Assembly (NCBI RefSeq): GCF_002746455.1
Contig: NZ_NWUW01000007.1
Location: 124,001-188,000, forward strand
Direction of reading: 5' to 3'
Length of the DNA stretch: 64,000 nt
From: Bacillus fungorum
GTDB taxonomy: Bacteria; Bacillota; Bacilli; Bacillales; Bacillaceae_G
The position numbers were made by a program, and so were the translations under genes. Positions within the stretch are counted from its first letter, which is position 1. The number at the start of each line of letters is the position of its first letter. Below the pieces are notes generated by a model that saw only the letters and a program-made list of their open reading frames with translations, made no database searches and was not told the origin of the DNA. This document shows, piece by piece, positions 1-9,543 of the stretch.

Positions 1-1497
1 GCGTTAGTGGAACCAGAAAAAAATATTCGCTGGACGTATAAACAGTGGGATGAGCAAATAAATAAAACGGCGCACGCTCTATTAGAAGAAGGGGTAAGAA
101 AAGGAGATACTGTATCTGTTTACTTATATAACTGCTGTGAATTTGTAAACGTTTACTTAGCTTGTGCGAAAATTGGAGCGATCTTTAACCCGATTAATTT
201 CCGCTTAAAAGCAAAAGAAGTATCGTATATTCTCCAGGACGCAGCCTCCAAAGTCGTTGTCTTTGAAAAAGCAGTTGAATCAACTGTTGCTATCATTGAA
301 CGAGATTTCCCAAATACATCTTTTTGGTATGTAGAAGACGATACACCTTCCTATGCAAGTTCCTACCATGAAAAAGTGAATGCAGCATCTTCTGAGAAAA
401 TAGATATCGAAATTGATGAAATGGATTATTGTTCTATGCTGTATACGAGCGGTACGACAGGGCATCCGAAAGGTGTATTACATCGTCATCGTGAAATGAC
501 TGAACATAGTATGATTTGTACGTATTTCCTTAAATATAATCGAGATAGTGTTGGACTTGTTGTTGCACCTTTATATCACTGCGGTGAGTTAAATGCCGGG
601 ATTATTCCGCGCATTCAAGTTGGCGGAAAGAATGTTATTTTACATCACTTTGATACAGAAACAGTATTACATACGATTCAAGAAGAGAAGATTACGACGT
701 TCTTTGCAGCACCGACGATGTGGAATATGCTGTTGCAAAAAGACTTAACGCAGTATGATTTAACGTCGATGAAGATCGGTATATACGGCGGAGCTGCAAT
801 GGCACCGGCATTAGTAAAGGAATGTAAAGAACGTCTTTATATTGATCTTGTTCAAATATACGGAATGACAGAAATGGGACCAGTTGTTGCGTTTCTCGTA
901 GAAGAAGATCAAATTACGAAAGCAGGTTCAGCGGGAACACCATGCTTTAGTCATGAAATTCGAATTGTAAAACCAAGTGATGATGCACCAGCAGAACCAG
1001 ATGATGTATTGCCCACTTATGAAGTAGGAGAGATTATTTTGCGCGGCCCAACTATGATGGCTGGTTATCATAACCGAGAAGAAGCAAATGCAAAATCGAT
1101 GTATAAAGGATGGTATCATTCTGGTGATTTAGGCTACTTCGATAAAGATGGTTATTTATTCGTCGCAGATCGTGTGGATGATATGGTGATTAGTGGCGGC
1201 GTTAATATTTATCCACGTGAAATTGAAGATTTCCTTCATAGTCATCCGGGTATATTAGATGTTGCCGTGCTTGGTGAGCCAGATGAATTATGGGGAGAAC
1301 GTGTTGTGGCAGTCGTTGTAAAGAAAGATGAACATATTACAGAGGCTGATTTAGAAACATATTGTAAAGAAAGTGATGAATTAGCAGATTATAAACGTCC
1401 TCGTCACTATTTATTTGTGGATGAACTGCCTCGTAATGCGAGTGGAAAATTACAAAAATTTGTCCTGAGAGAGTCGTTGAAGGGCGCAAAAAAATAG
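1..1497 (+). CDS. Acyl-CoA synthetase (AMP-forming), 5' end cut by window
   Basis: This enzyme should activate a fatty or other carboxylic acid with ATP, through an acyl-AMP, to the CoA thioester. It is an ANL-superfamily protein and the core motifs are visible in order: the P-loop YTSGTTGHPKG, YGMTE, YHSGDLGY, the hinge region DRVDDMVISGG, and the C-terminal PRNASGKLQK with its catalytic lysine. The reading frame is open to base 1 without a stop. The first visible residues (ALVEPEKN) read like the interior of the N-terminal domain, so the true start lies upstream. The substrate cannot be told from sequence. A bidirectional terminator follows directly. Confidence 0.88.
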   Translation, partial: ALVEPEKNIRWTYKQWDEQINKTAHALLEEGVRKGDTVSVYLYNCCEFVNVYLACAKIGAIFNPINFRLKAKEVSYILQDAASKVVVFEKAVESTVAIIERDFPNTSFWYVEDDTPSYASSYHEKVNAASSEKIDIEIDEMDYCSMLYTSGTTGHPKGVLHRHREMTEHSMICTYFLKYNRDSVGLVVAPLYHCGELNAGIIPRIQVGGKNVILHHFDTETVLHTIQEEKITTFFAAPTMWNMLLQKDLTQYDLTSMKIGIYGGAAMAPALVKECKERLYIDLVQIYGMTEMGPVVAFLVEEDQITKAGSAGTPCFSHEIRIVKPSDDAPAEPDDVLPTYEVGEIILRGPTMMAGYHNREEANAKSMYKGWYHSGDLGYFDKDGYLFVADRVDDMVISGGVNIYPREIEDFLHSHPGILDVAVLGEPDELWGERVVAVVVKKDEHITEADLETYCKESDELADYKRPRHYLFVDELPRNASGKLQKFVLRESLKGAKK

Positions 1498-1528
1498 AAA
1501 GTGGGGGATACCCACTTTCTGTTTTTAT
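1494..1528. terminator. Bidirectional terminator
   Basis: The inverted repeat AGAAAGTGGG / CCCACTTTCT with a 5-base loop is followed by a T run on the plus strand and flanked by A residues on the other side. It lies between the convergent synthetase and the 154-aa gene. Confidence 0.8.
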
Positions 1529-1989
1529 TTACGTGAAAACCCTTCTTCATCAAGGTATTCCGCAGCTTCTGGATAAGAGTTGAATGTACCGTCTAAGTTT
1601 ACACCAGCGTACACGTTCCACATATCATCCTCAGAGATAAGAGTAAGGATATGACCGTCTTCGTTATGCCATTCTTCTTCTTTCGCAGGTTCTGCAGGAA
1701 CTACTACTTCTTCTTGTGAAAGTAATTCAATTGATTGCTCGATTACTGAGCGTAATTCATCTGCTGAAAATTCGCGGATGTTAACCATACCTTTATCATC
1801 CGTTTTATAACCTTTAATACCACTTGCATATACAAAGCCGTTTCCATTTGGATGTAAGTGATAAACAACGTTCTTTTTATCTAAACGACTTTCTTCGAAG
1901 TGAAAGTTCACGCGTTTTAATGATACGTTCTTTCTTTCTAATTCAGGGAAAGATTCAATGATCGATAATTTTTCTTCAAAAGTTAGCAT
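1525..1989 (-). CDS. Conserved hypothetical acidic protein, 154 aa
   Basis: I recognise no family. The protein is soluble, acidic (a Glu-rich middle with PAEPAKEEEW), and has no signal peptide or membrane segment. The start at 1989 has a plausible ribosome site (GGAGGCAC) just upstream on the minus strand. It is convergent with the acyl-CoA synthetase and divergent from the SulP transporter, so it is probably monocistronic. Codon use looks like the core genes around it. Confidence 0.7.
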   Translation of the reverse strand: MLTFEEKLSIIESFPELERKNVSLKRVNFHFEESRLDKKNVVYHLHPNGNGFVYASGIKGYKTDDKGMVNIREFSADELRSVIEQSIELLSQEEVVVPAEPAKEEEWHNEDGHILTLISEDDMWNVYAGVNLDGTFNSYPEAAEYLDEEGFSRK

Positions 1990-2176
1990 AGTGCCTCCAA
2001 ATATATAATAAAAGATTTAATTTGTTCATTATAACATAGTTATAATGGTTTCCAAAGGTGCGGTAGGCACTTGTAATTGAATACGTTTACGTCACGATAC
2101 TGTAAAAAGTGGACTAACGAATGTATCTTTTTAGGTGTACAATAGAATGTGGACTTTATACGAAGGTGGTTATTAT

Positions 2177-3655
2177 ATGTTTCAAAAAATAGCAAAGGAA
2201 TGTTTAGCGGGTTTTACTGTTGCGATCGTTGCGTTGCCACTTGCCATTGCATTTGGTATTGCTGCAACAGGAACGTCTGAGGGCGCACTAGTCGGATTGT
2301 ATGGTGCGATTTTTGCAGGTTTATTTGCGGCGTTATTTGGTGGTACACCTGGGCAGGTTACGGGGCCAACTGGACCGATTACGGTTATCGCAACAGGGGT
2401 TATTGCGACGCACGGGTTAGAGGCGAGTTTTATAGCCTTTATGATGGCGGGACTGTTTCAAATTTTATTCGGTGTATGTAAGCTTGGATCTTACGTTCGA
2501 TATATTCCGTATCCTGTCGTTTCAGGATTTATGAACGGTATCGCATTGATTATTATTTTAGGTGAAATGAAACATGTGCAAAATAGTTTTCTACTTGTCG
2601 TATTAACGATTATTGTAATGGTTGTTTCTGGAAAATGGATTAAGGCCATTCCATCTAGTTTAGTTGCATTAGTTGGTGTGACAGCTATGCTTCCTTTATT
2701 TTCTTCTGCGTTAGAAGGACTTACAGTGAGGTTACCGGTTATCGGAAACCTTTCACTAAATAAAGTAATTGAAAAGATTGGAATGATTCCAGAAGCGATG
2801 CCGACGCTTCATATTCCATCTTTAAGTGGAACAGGCATAGCAGAACTCATTTTACCAGCGCTTAGTATTGCTTTATTAGGATCGATTGACTCGTTGTTAA
2901 CATCGGTCGTAATGGATAATGTGACGGGGACACGTCATAAAAGTAATAAAGAACTGGTCGGACAAGGTATTGGTAATATGATGAGCGGATTGTTTGGCGG
3001 ATTAGCAGGGGCAGGTGCGACTGTGCGTTCAATCGTTAATATAAGAAGTGGCGGTAAAACGGCGCTTTCAGCATGTATGCATAGTGTGATATTATTTATT
3101 TTCATTATGGGACTTGGCTCGGTCGTACAATACATTCCACTTGCTGTATTATCAGGTATTTTAATTTTAACTGGTATTGGCATGTTTGATTGGGAAAGTA
3201 TGAAGAAAATGCATGTAGCACCAAAAGGTGATGTCATTGTTATGCTCGTAACGATGGTTGTCACAGTGAAGTTTGATTTAATGATCGCTGTTGCGTTCGG
3301 TATTATTCTTTCGTTCATTATATACATGGTGAAATGTAAAGAACGTAAAGCTTCTATTGTAAAAGAAAAGGAAGCGACGTATAAAATTAAAGGCCCACTT
3401 TCGTTTTTAACAGTGGATCGTGTTTTTTATGCTTTACAAGACGTAAAGTCTCCGGCTGTTTTACGTATGAAAGATGTGCGTTATATGGATGTATCAGGAG
3501 CTATGGCGTTATTGAATTTCATTGAGCAGTCGGATAAGTCAGGAGTGAGTGTGACGCTAGAACAAGTGCCTACTCATATTGAAAAAACATTAGTAACGAT
3601 GGCGAGTACGGAGCAGAAAGAAAAATTACAGTTTGCAGAAGCTGATGTTATGTAA
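2177..3655 (+). CDS. SulP-family anion transporter with STAS domain
   Basis: This is an inner-membrane SulP (SLC26-type) transporter, probably for sulfate or bicarbonate. The N-terminal ~400 residues form about ten hydrophobic segments and include GGTPGQVTGPTGPITVIATG, the conserved substrate-site region. The C-terminal ~95 residues after the KCKERKA linker look like a STAS domain, with the MDVSGAMALL loop. The open frame begins 42 bases earlier, but the ATG at 2177 follows AAGGTGG at good spacing and begins MFQKIAKECLAGF, giving 492 aa. The substrate is inferred from family only. A hairpin terminator follows. Confidence 0.88.
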   Translation: MFQKIAKECLAGFTVAIVALPLAIAFGIAATGTSEGALVGLYGAIFAGLFAALFGGTPGQVTGPTGPITVIATGVIATHGLEASFIAFMMAGLFQILFGVCKLGSYVRYIPYPVVSGFMNGIALIIILGEMKHVQNSFLLVVLTIIVMVVSGKWIKAIPSSLVALVGVTAMLPLFSSALEGLTVRLPVIGNLSLNKVIEKIGMIPEAMPTLHIPSLSGTGIAELILPALSIALLGSIDSLLTSVVMDNVTGTRHKSNKELVGQGIGNMMSGLFGGLAGAGATVRSIVNIRSGGKTALSACMHSVILFIFIMGLGSVVQYIPLAVLSGILILTGIGMFDWESMKKMHVAPKGDVIVMLVTMVVTVKFDLMIAVAFGIILSFIIYMVKCKERKASIVKEKEATYKIKGPLSFLTVDRVFYALQDVKSPAVLRMKDVRYMDVSGAMALLNFIEQSDKSGVSVTLEQVPTHIEKTLVTMASTEQKEKLQFAEADVM

Positions 3656-3659
3656 GGAA

Positions 3660-3692
3660 ATGCCCTTGTATGAGGGTGTTTTTTTATTTTAT
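3660..3692 (+). terminator. Rho-independent terminator
   Basis: A short GCCCT / AGGGT hairpin is followed by a run of seven T just after the SulP stop codon. Confidence 0.7.
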
Positions 3693-3853
3693 TTAATATC
3701 TGTATATGGAGATATTTTTGTGATTATTGACATTTATTAATCTTAGCAGTATAGTAACATTTTAGATTAGGTATGTGATATTATAATAATGTATATGAAT
3801 TTTGAGATTCCTTTTTTTCAGAAGGAAGAGCTTTGAGCTGGAGGGAATAATTG

Positions 3854-4225
3854 ATGTACAAACAGTTACCACACGGAGTGAAGATTGGGATTACACGCTC
3901 AATTGTTGTTTCTTTTGAGAAGTATATGAAAGAAATTGAATGGAACGAAGAAAAGTTTGATATGCAACAATTTGTTGAACAGTGGAAACAGTATTTATAC
4001 ACAAAATCAACTTGGATCAATAAAGTAGATGATGAGTTGAAAGGACATCCAGATTTCCATCAAGCATTGGCGATGAAAGTAAATGAAAAAATTAACGAGT
4101 TTATTAATGAAAAACCGAGCGAAGAGCAAGTGGAGCAATTAAAGAGAAATAAAGTGAAGCATGCAGATGAAATGTGCAAATTAGAAGCTGAATATCATAT
4201 TGAACGTTTATTAGTAACGAAATAA
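3854..4225 (+). CDS. slaQ: SlaQ-like S-layer secretion accessory protein
   Basis: This is a 123-aa soluble, charged, helix-rich protein without signal peptide. Its position, convergent with the 293-aa slaP-type gene that follows secA2, matches slaQ of B. anthracis. There, SlaQ is a small cytoplasmic factor promoting SecA2-dependent secretion of the S-layer proteins Sap and EA1. The ATG at 3854 (MYKQLPHG) lies 8 bases after GGAGGG; a TTG one codon earlier is possible. The identification rests on length and locus context rather than on a diagnostic motif. Confidence 0.7.
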   Translation: MYKQLPHGVKIGITRSIVVSFEKYMKEIEWNEEKFDMQQFVEQWKQYLYTKSTWINKVDDELKGHPDFHQALAMKVNEKINEFINEKPSEEQVEQLKRNKVKHADEMCKLEAEYHIERLLVTK

Positions 4226-4237
4226 ATTTTACATAAA

Positions 4238-4290
4238 GAAAAAGCCTGTCCAAGGAGGTGTGATGACCATCTTTTTGAACAGGCTTTTTT
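4238..4290. terminator. Bidirectional terminator between slaQ and slaP
   Basis: The arms AAAAAGCCTGT and ACAGGCTTTTTT are separated by a ~30-base loop, with A and T tracts on both sides. It serves convergent slaQ and slaP. Confidence 0.75.
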
Positions 4291-4337
4291 GTATGAAAAG
4301 AAGAAGAGAGGCCTTTGGAAGCGGACTCTCTTTATTA

Positions 4338-5219
4338 TTAGTCTTGTGGTACAAATGCTTTCCAAGATGATAGATCCATATCTTCTTTTAATATTGATGA
4401 AGCAGGGAAGACAAATGACCACGGTTTTGTAGTGTTCGCTTTAATTTCAAGGTTCGGTAATGTGAAAGCACCTTTAACAACAACTGTACCTGTGGCATCT
4501 TCAATATGAAGAGGAAGTTGCTCTAGTTGAATGTTGTCTTTGCAACCGTTACGAATAAGAAGCGTTGTATGTAAATCACCGTTTTCTTTTCGTGCAGCTT
4601 GCAGGCCTAGGAAGTTAATTTCACCATCATTTGGAGGTGTTAAATTGTCTACGAAATTACGTAAAGCTTCTTTGCTTGCTTCAGGTAACTGAGCTTCCCA
4701 AGATGGATCTAGATCTAATGCATGCTTACTTTCAAGTTCAAACGCTAATTCCCAATCTGTTTGCGATAATTCAGCATCTGTAATTGTTTCTTGCTCAAAT
4801 GTAAAGATAAATGGCATATTTACATTTGCAGGAATATCACCTAATGCAGAAAGGTTAAATGTTTTACGTGCGCATAGTTTCTTCTCTTTATTTAGAAGAA
4901 TTAATGTAACCTCTTCGAAAGAAATTGGTTTCGGAACAGTGCTGCGAATAAATACAGCTACGTCATAACCACTATCACGTTTTTCAATCTCAATTCCAGA
5001 TAAAGAAATTTGATATTCTTGTAAACGTGGTAGTTCTTTATGTAAAAATTGATAAATGTATTTTTGTTCTTGTGCTACTGTACCCCAGCTTGGATGGAAG
5101 TAAAGCGTTGGTTTTACAGTTTTATTTTCAGTATTTGTGTCTTCTTGTCCGAATAATTGACTACTAGAGACAGTCGTATCTTTTCCGTTTTTCTTAGCTT
5201 TTTTTAGGAATGATAACAT
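4338..5219 (-). CDS. slaP: SlaP-like S-layer assembly protein
   Basis: This 293-aa protein lies 14 bases downstream of secA2 on the same strand, with its own ribosome site (CGAGGTG). That is the position and size of B. anthracis SlaP, a cytoplasmic/membrane-associated factor needed with SecA2 for efficient export of S-layer proteins and for normal chain length. The N-terminus is basic (MLSFLKKAKKNGK). The body appears to contain two beta-rich repeats, each ending in similar text (PFIFTFEQE near residue 145 and PWSFVFPA near 270), suggesting an internal duplication. There is no signal peptide. Family assignment is by synteny and length. Confidence 0.8.
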   Translation of the reverse strand: MLSFLKKAKKNGKDTTVSSSQLFGQEDTNTENKTVKPTLYFHPSWGTVAQEQKYIYQFLHKELPRLQEYQISLSGIEIEKRDSGYDVAVFIRSTVPKPISFEEVTLILLNKEKKLCARKTFNLSALGDIPANVNMPFIFTFEQETITDAELSQTDWELAFELESKHALDLDPSWEAQLPEASKEALRNFVDNLTPPNDGEINFLGLQAARKENGDLHTTLLIRNGCKDNIQLEQLPLHIEDATGTVVVKGAFTLPNLEIKANTTKPWSFVFPASSILKEDMDLSSWKAFVPQD

Positions 5220-5233
5220 AATCTTTCACCTCG

Positions 5234-7600
5234 TTATTGTACGTTTTCAGGAACACCTAAATGTCTTGCAACATAGCGGCACATTTCTTTTTCGAAATTA
5301 CCATATGTGTATAAAAAGATATCTAAACCTTCTTTTTGATAAAGACGAGTAGGATCTTCTTGTTGATATTGTCTTAGCCCAATGCCTTCTTTTAAGTGGG
5401 TCATTGCATCTAAGTGATTGACCCAGTTCTGATCTAGGAAATGAAGGGCAACATATCGTAGCGACTGTTGTAAATCAGTATGGCTATTTAGTTCTTTTAC
5501 GCGCTCTTTATAAAGAGATACTGTTTCTTTTAAAATGGATTGTAAATCTTCCGGTGAATGTACATTATTCGCTGATAGTAATGGTATGTTTTCGCCCGGT
5601 AAAATTTCGTTTATATTTGCCGTTAAACGAGCAAAATCCCATTCTTCCGGAAGCATACCTTCTAAAAGATATTGCTTAGAAATGGCTTCTATAGCATGAT
5701 CAATCATTGGAATAATAATTTCAATCATATTTGTATCTTCTTGTAACAAGTTATTACGTAATTTATAAATAACGTTACGTTGGTCATTTATTACATCATC
5801 TAACTTTAAATTGTACTCACGCATTGAGAAATGGCTACCTTCACAAATTAATTGTGTACGGTTCACGAAATCATGGACTTTAGAAGTTAGAATAAGTCCT
5901 GTTTCATCTGTTTTCAGTGATTTAGTTAATTTCTCGACTTCTTCATGTGCGAAACGTTGTAGCATTTCATCTTCTAAAGAAAGGAAGAATTGAGAGCTCC
6001 CTGGGTCACCTTGGCGACCAGCACGACCTTTTAGCTGATTGTCAACGCGTCTTGATTCATGACGTTCTGTCCCAATCACATGTAATCCACCAAGTTCGTG
6101 AACACCCTCACCTAGTAAAATATCAGTACCTCGTCCGGCCATATTCGTCGCAATTGTAATTTGTCCTTTTTGTCCAGCAGTGGCGATTAAATCGGCCTCT
6201 TGCTCCGCGCTTTTCGCATTTAATAATTGATATGTAATATTTGCTTCATCTAAGTAACGAGCAACGGTTTCTGATTGCAAAATAGACATCGTCCCAATTA
6301 GAATCGGGCGTCCTTGTTTATTATGTTTTAGAACGTCTTCACGAACAGCTTTATATTTAGCATCGGCTGTTACGTACACGACGTCATTTTTGTCTTCACG
6401 AATGATCGGACGGTTTGTCGGAATCGGCATAACTTCCATGTTATATACACGATTAAATTCTTTTTCTTCCGTTTTTGCTGTACCTGTCATACCTGATAAT
6501 GCTGGATACATACGGAAGAAGTTTTGAATTGTAATGGACGCCTGTGTTTGGTTTTCTTCTGTAATTTCTAAACCTTCTTTTGCTTCAAGAGCTTGGTGTA
6601 AGCCGTCACTTAAAGAGCGACCATCCATAACGCGGCCCGTGAAAATATCTACAAGTAGAATTTTTTCATCATGTACAATGTAGTCGACATCACATTGGAA
6701 AGCGACATGTGCTCGTAATGCTTGAATCATATAATGATATAAAGTTTGATGTTCTAAATCATATAGGTTATCGATATCAAATAAATCTTCTATTTTTGTA
6801 ATACCGTCTTCTGTAAAACTAGCAGATTTCGATTCTGCATCGTACGTGTAATGAAGCGTATCCTGGAACGATTTAATAACTTTTGCACATAAATAGTGTA
6901 AATCAGAGCTGCTTGATTTCTTACCAGCGATAATAAGAGGCGTCTTTGCTTCATCAATTAAAACGCTATCAATCTCATCGATAATAGCAAAATGATAGGG
7001 ACGTTGTACCTGCTCATTTTTTGAAGCGGCCATATTATCACGTAGATAGTCAAAGCCAAATTCTGTTCCAATACCATATGTAATATCGGCTTCGTACGCA
7101 AGTTTCTTTTCGGAAGGATCGATTTGAGGAATATTCAATCCAACCTTTAAACCTAGAAATTCATGAACTTGGCCAATCAATTCTTTATCTCGTTTTGCTA
7201 AATAGTCGTTTACAGTAATAACGTGAACACCTTTTCCTTCAAGAGCACGTACGTATGTTGGAAGAGAAGAAACTAATGTTTTTCCTTCGCCAGTTGGCAT
7301 CTCTGCAATATTACCTTCTAATAGTACAAGACCACCAATTAACTGCACATCGTAGTGACGTAATCCAAGTACACGCTTTGCTGCTTCACGTACAACAGCA
7401 AACGCTTCAACTTTTATATCATCCACTGTTTTTCCATCGTGTAGCATGTTTTTAAATGTGATCGTTTTATTACGTAATTCTTCATCAGATAAATCAGATA
7501 GTTTTTCTTCTAAATTATTAATGTCTTGAACAAGTTGTTCATATTTTTTTAGTTTTCTCTTTTGAGAATCTCCTAACAGCTTTTTTACCGAATTCAGCAT
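5234..7600 (-). CDS. secA2: Accessory Sec ATPase SecA2
   Basis: SecA2 is the second SecA motor, dedicated in the B. cereus group to export of S-layer proteins through SecYEG. Visible motifs are Walker A (MPTGEGKT), the DEAD-equivalent IDEIDSVLIDEAKTPLI, TNMAGRGTDI, and GRAGRQGDPGSSQFFLSLED. The minus-strand ATG at 7600 (MLNSVKKLLGDSQ) follows AGAGGAGTG and gives 788 aa, the length I know for B. anthracis SecA2; the longer open frame upstream lacks a ribosome site. The C-terminus stops at HLGVPENVQ and lacks the Cys-rich zinc tail of housekeeping SecA, as usual for SecA2 proteins. It is the first gene of a secA2-slaP operon. Confidence 0.95.
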   Translation of the reverse strand: MLNSVKKLLGDSQKRKLKKYEQLVQDINNLEEKLSDLSDEELRNKTITFKNMLHDGKTVDDIKVEAFAVVREAAKRVLGLRHYDVQLIGGLVLLEGNIAEMPTGEGKTLVSSLPTYVRALEGKGVHVITVNDYLAKRDKELIGQVHEFLGLKVGLNIPQIDPSEKKLAYEADITYGIGTEFGFDYLRDNMAASKNEQVQRPYHFAIIDEIDSVLIDEAKTPLIIAGKKSSSSDLHYLCAKVIKSFQDTLHYTYDAESKSASFTEDGITKIEDLFDIDNLYDLEHQTLYHYMIQALRAHVAFQCDVDYIVHDEKILLVDIFTGRVMDGRSLSDGLHQALEAKEGLEITEENQTQASITIQNFFRMYPALSGMTGTAKTEEKEFNRVYNMEVMPIPTNRPIIREDKNDVVYVTADAKYKAVREDVLKHNKQGRPILIGTMSILQSETVARYLDEANITYQLLNAKSAEQEADLIATAGQKGQITIATNMAGRGTDILLGEGVHELGGLHVIGTERHESRRVDNQLKGRAGRQGDPGSSQFFLSLEDEMLQRFAHEEVEKLTKSLKTDETGLILTSKVHDFVNRTQLICEGSHFSMREYNLKLDDVINDQRNVIYKLRNNLLQEDTNMIEIIIPMIDHAIEAISKQYLLEGMLPEEWDFARLTANINEILPGENIPLLSANNVHSPEDLQSILKETVSLYKERVKELNSHTDLQQSLRYVALHFLDQNWVNHLDAMTHLKEGIGLRQYQQEDPTRLYQKEGLDIFLYTYGNFEKEMCRYVARHLGVPENVQ

Positions 7601-7882
7601 GTTGTAAACACTCCTCTTACTGACAATAGCTACATTATAGCACATGTTTATCCCGAATAAGTAGAAGTAGTAAATTGAAGAAAAAACTGGATGGAAGTAA
7701 GGGGCTATAGCATATGGTGTATTTAAAACGTATAAAGAAAGAGAGTATTCAATGTATAAGAAATTTGGTATGATAGCTAAATGAGATAAAGTGAAATTTT
7801 TCAAAAAAGAGAAGAATATAGCTATCTCGTTTTATGATGTAATATGTATGGAAATTATCTATTGAAAGAAAAGAGCTAGAAG

Positions 7883-9403
7883 ATGAATAATAAGTTTGTG
7901 AAAGGCGCTGCGATTTTAACGATTACAACGTTTTTATCGAAAGTGTTGGGAAGTTTTTTTCAAATCCCATTACAAAATATAGCAGGAGATGAAGTGATTG
8001 GGATTTTCCGCCTTGTTTTTCCTGTATATATGATAGCTTTAACTTTATCAGTAGCGGGAGTACCGCTAGCTATTTCGCAGTTAATCGCTGAACTTCATGA
8101 GAAGAATGATCAGGATGGGATTGCCAAACTATTTATGTCAGCATCTATTATTGGAGTAATATTTGGGGTGCTTGGATTTTCGGTTATTATGATTGGATCA
8201 AGTATGTTTGCAAATATGCTTGGCGGACAAGATACGAGACTCCCATTAATTGTCACTTCGTTTGCTTTATTAATCGCACCCTATATGGCGGTATATCGAG
8301 GGTATTTCCAAGGTTTTGGAGATATGATTCCTACCGGGGTGTCACAAGTAATTGAGCAATTCATTCGTGTTTTCTTTATGTTAGCAATTGCATTCTTATT
8401 TGTATCATGGAATAAAGATAGTGATGTTGTAACAGGCGGCGCAATGATTGGTTCTTGCCTTGGGGTAATTACGTCACTTATCTATTTGAGATTGAAGTAT
8501 GTAAAAAGTATATATCGTTATAAAAGTAATACATATTCACTGCAAGATTTTAAAGATAATGCAAAAAAAATACTTCAGGTTTCGATTCCAATTGCAATTG
8601 GAGCATTATCGATGCCGGTGTTAAATTTAGTTGATTCTGTAACGATTCCACATATGTTACAAGAATCCACTACAACGATTCAAGAACAATTTGGTATATA
8701 TAGTCGTGGCTTTGCGTTTACACAATTAATTGTCGTGTTTGCAAGTGCGATGGTATTTCCATTAATCCCGTTGTTAACTGCTGCATTAACAAAGAAGGAT
8801 GTAGCGTTAGCAAAACAAACAATTGAACGAACAAATGAGCTTGCTCATGTTTTAACAACGCCGATAACAATCTGGCTCATGGCACTTACAGTCCCGTTAA
8901 ATATTGGATTGTTTACAGATGCTAAAGGGAGCGGAATGTTAGCTATTTTAATTGGTAGTTCGTATTTCACATCACTTATGGTATTATCAATAGGAATTTT
9001 GCAAGGAATTAACCGTTCTAAGCAAGCGGCGTGGATAGTTGTTGGAGCGAGTTTTGTAAAAATCATATTAAATATAGTACTCGTAAGTCAATTTGGCATA
9101 ACTGGTGCGGCTTATAGTACACTTATCATATATATCATGATTTGTATTGTAAATTATATATATATTCGAAAAGAATTAGCTTATTCGATTCGCATGGGAA
9201 GATTTTTTGCTGTAATTGGAGTATCTAGTATAGTAGGTATAGGATTATATTTCACATCTACTTTCATAAATGTGGTAGATTCTAGACTTATTGCAATAAT
9301 ATATAGTGGTTTAGCATTTTGTGTGGCCTTGTTCATATATGGCATATGCGCATTAAAGTTGAACTGGATATCCAAAAAGCAAATTCCATTTTTACGTAAG
9401 TAA
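7883..9403 (+). CDS. csaA: CsaA, polysaccharide/oligosaccharide flippase-like transporter
   Basis: This is a 506-aa polytopic membrane protein of the MATE/MurJ-like polysaccharide exporter superfamily, with about 14 hydrophobic segments. It begins directly with FVKGAAILTITTFLSKVLGS, typical of the family. It precedes csaB, and csaA of B. anthracis is described as a predicted oligosaccharide transporter in the csaAB operon. It likely moves lipid-linked secondary cell wall polysaccharide units across the membrane; that substrate is inferred. It is divergent from secA2. The ATG at 7883 has a weak ribosome site (AGAGCTAGAAG). Confidence 0.85.
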   Translation: MNNKFVKGAAILTITTFLSKVLGSFFQIPLQNIAGDEVIGIFRLVFPVYMIALTLSVAGVPLAISQLIAELHEKNDQDGIAKLFMSASIIGVIFGVLGFSVIMIGSSMFANMLGGQDTRLPLIVTSFALLIAPYMAVYRGYFQGFGDMIPTGVSQVIEQFIRVFFMLAIAFLFVSWNKDSDVVTGGAMIGSCLGVITSLIYLRLKYVKSIYRYKSNTYSLQDFKDNAKKILQVSIPIAIGALSMPVLNLVDSVTIPHMLQESTTTIQEQFGIYSRGFAFTQLIVVFASAMVFPLIPLLTAALTKKDVALAKQTIERTNELAHVLTTPITIWLMALTVPLNIGLFTDAKGSGMLAILIGSSYFTSLMVLSIGILQGINRSKQAAWIVVGASFVKIILNIVLVSQFGITGAAYSTLIIYIMICIVNYIYIRKELAYSIRMGRFFAVIGVSSIVGIGLYFTSTFINVVDSRLIAIIYSGLAFCVALFIYGICALKLNWISKKQIPFLRK

Positions 9404-9543
9404 ATTTGTCCATAAATGAGTATGGCTATTTATATGTTTGTGAAAGAAATCAATTTGAAGTTATCCAACTTTTCTTATTAAGAGTTGATAGCAATTTGTT
9501 GAATGACAAAAAGTTGATTGCGAAATGTTGGAGGAGATTAAGA

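Noticed and set aside
2935-3327. Minus-strand 130-codon frame inside the SulP gene
   Set aside because: Antisense shadow of transmembrane codons; no ribosome site and no independent context.
4195-4422. Minus-strand 75-codon frame between slaQ and slaP
   Set aside because: It overlaps both gene ends and the bidirectional terminator and lacks a start signal.
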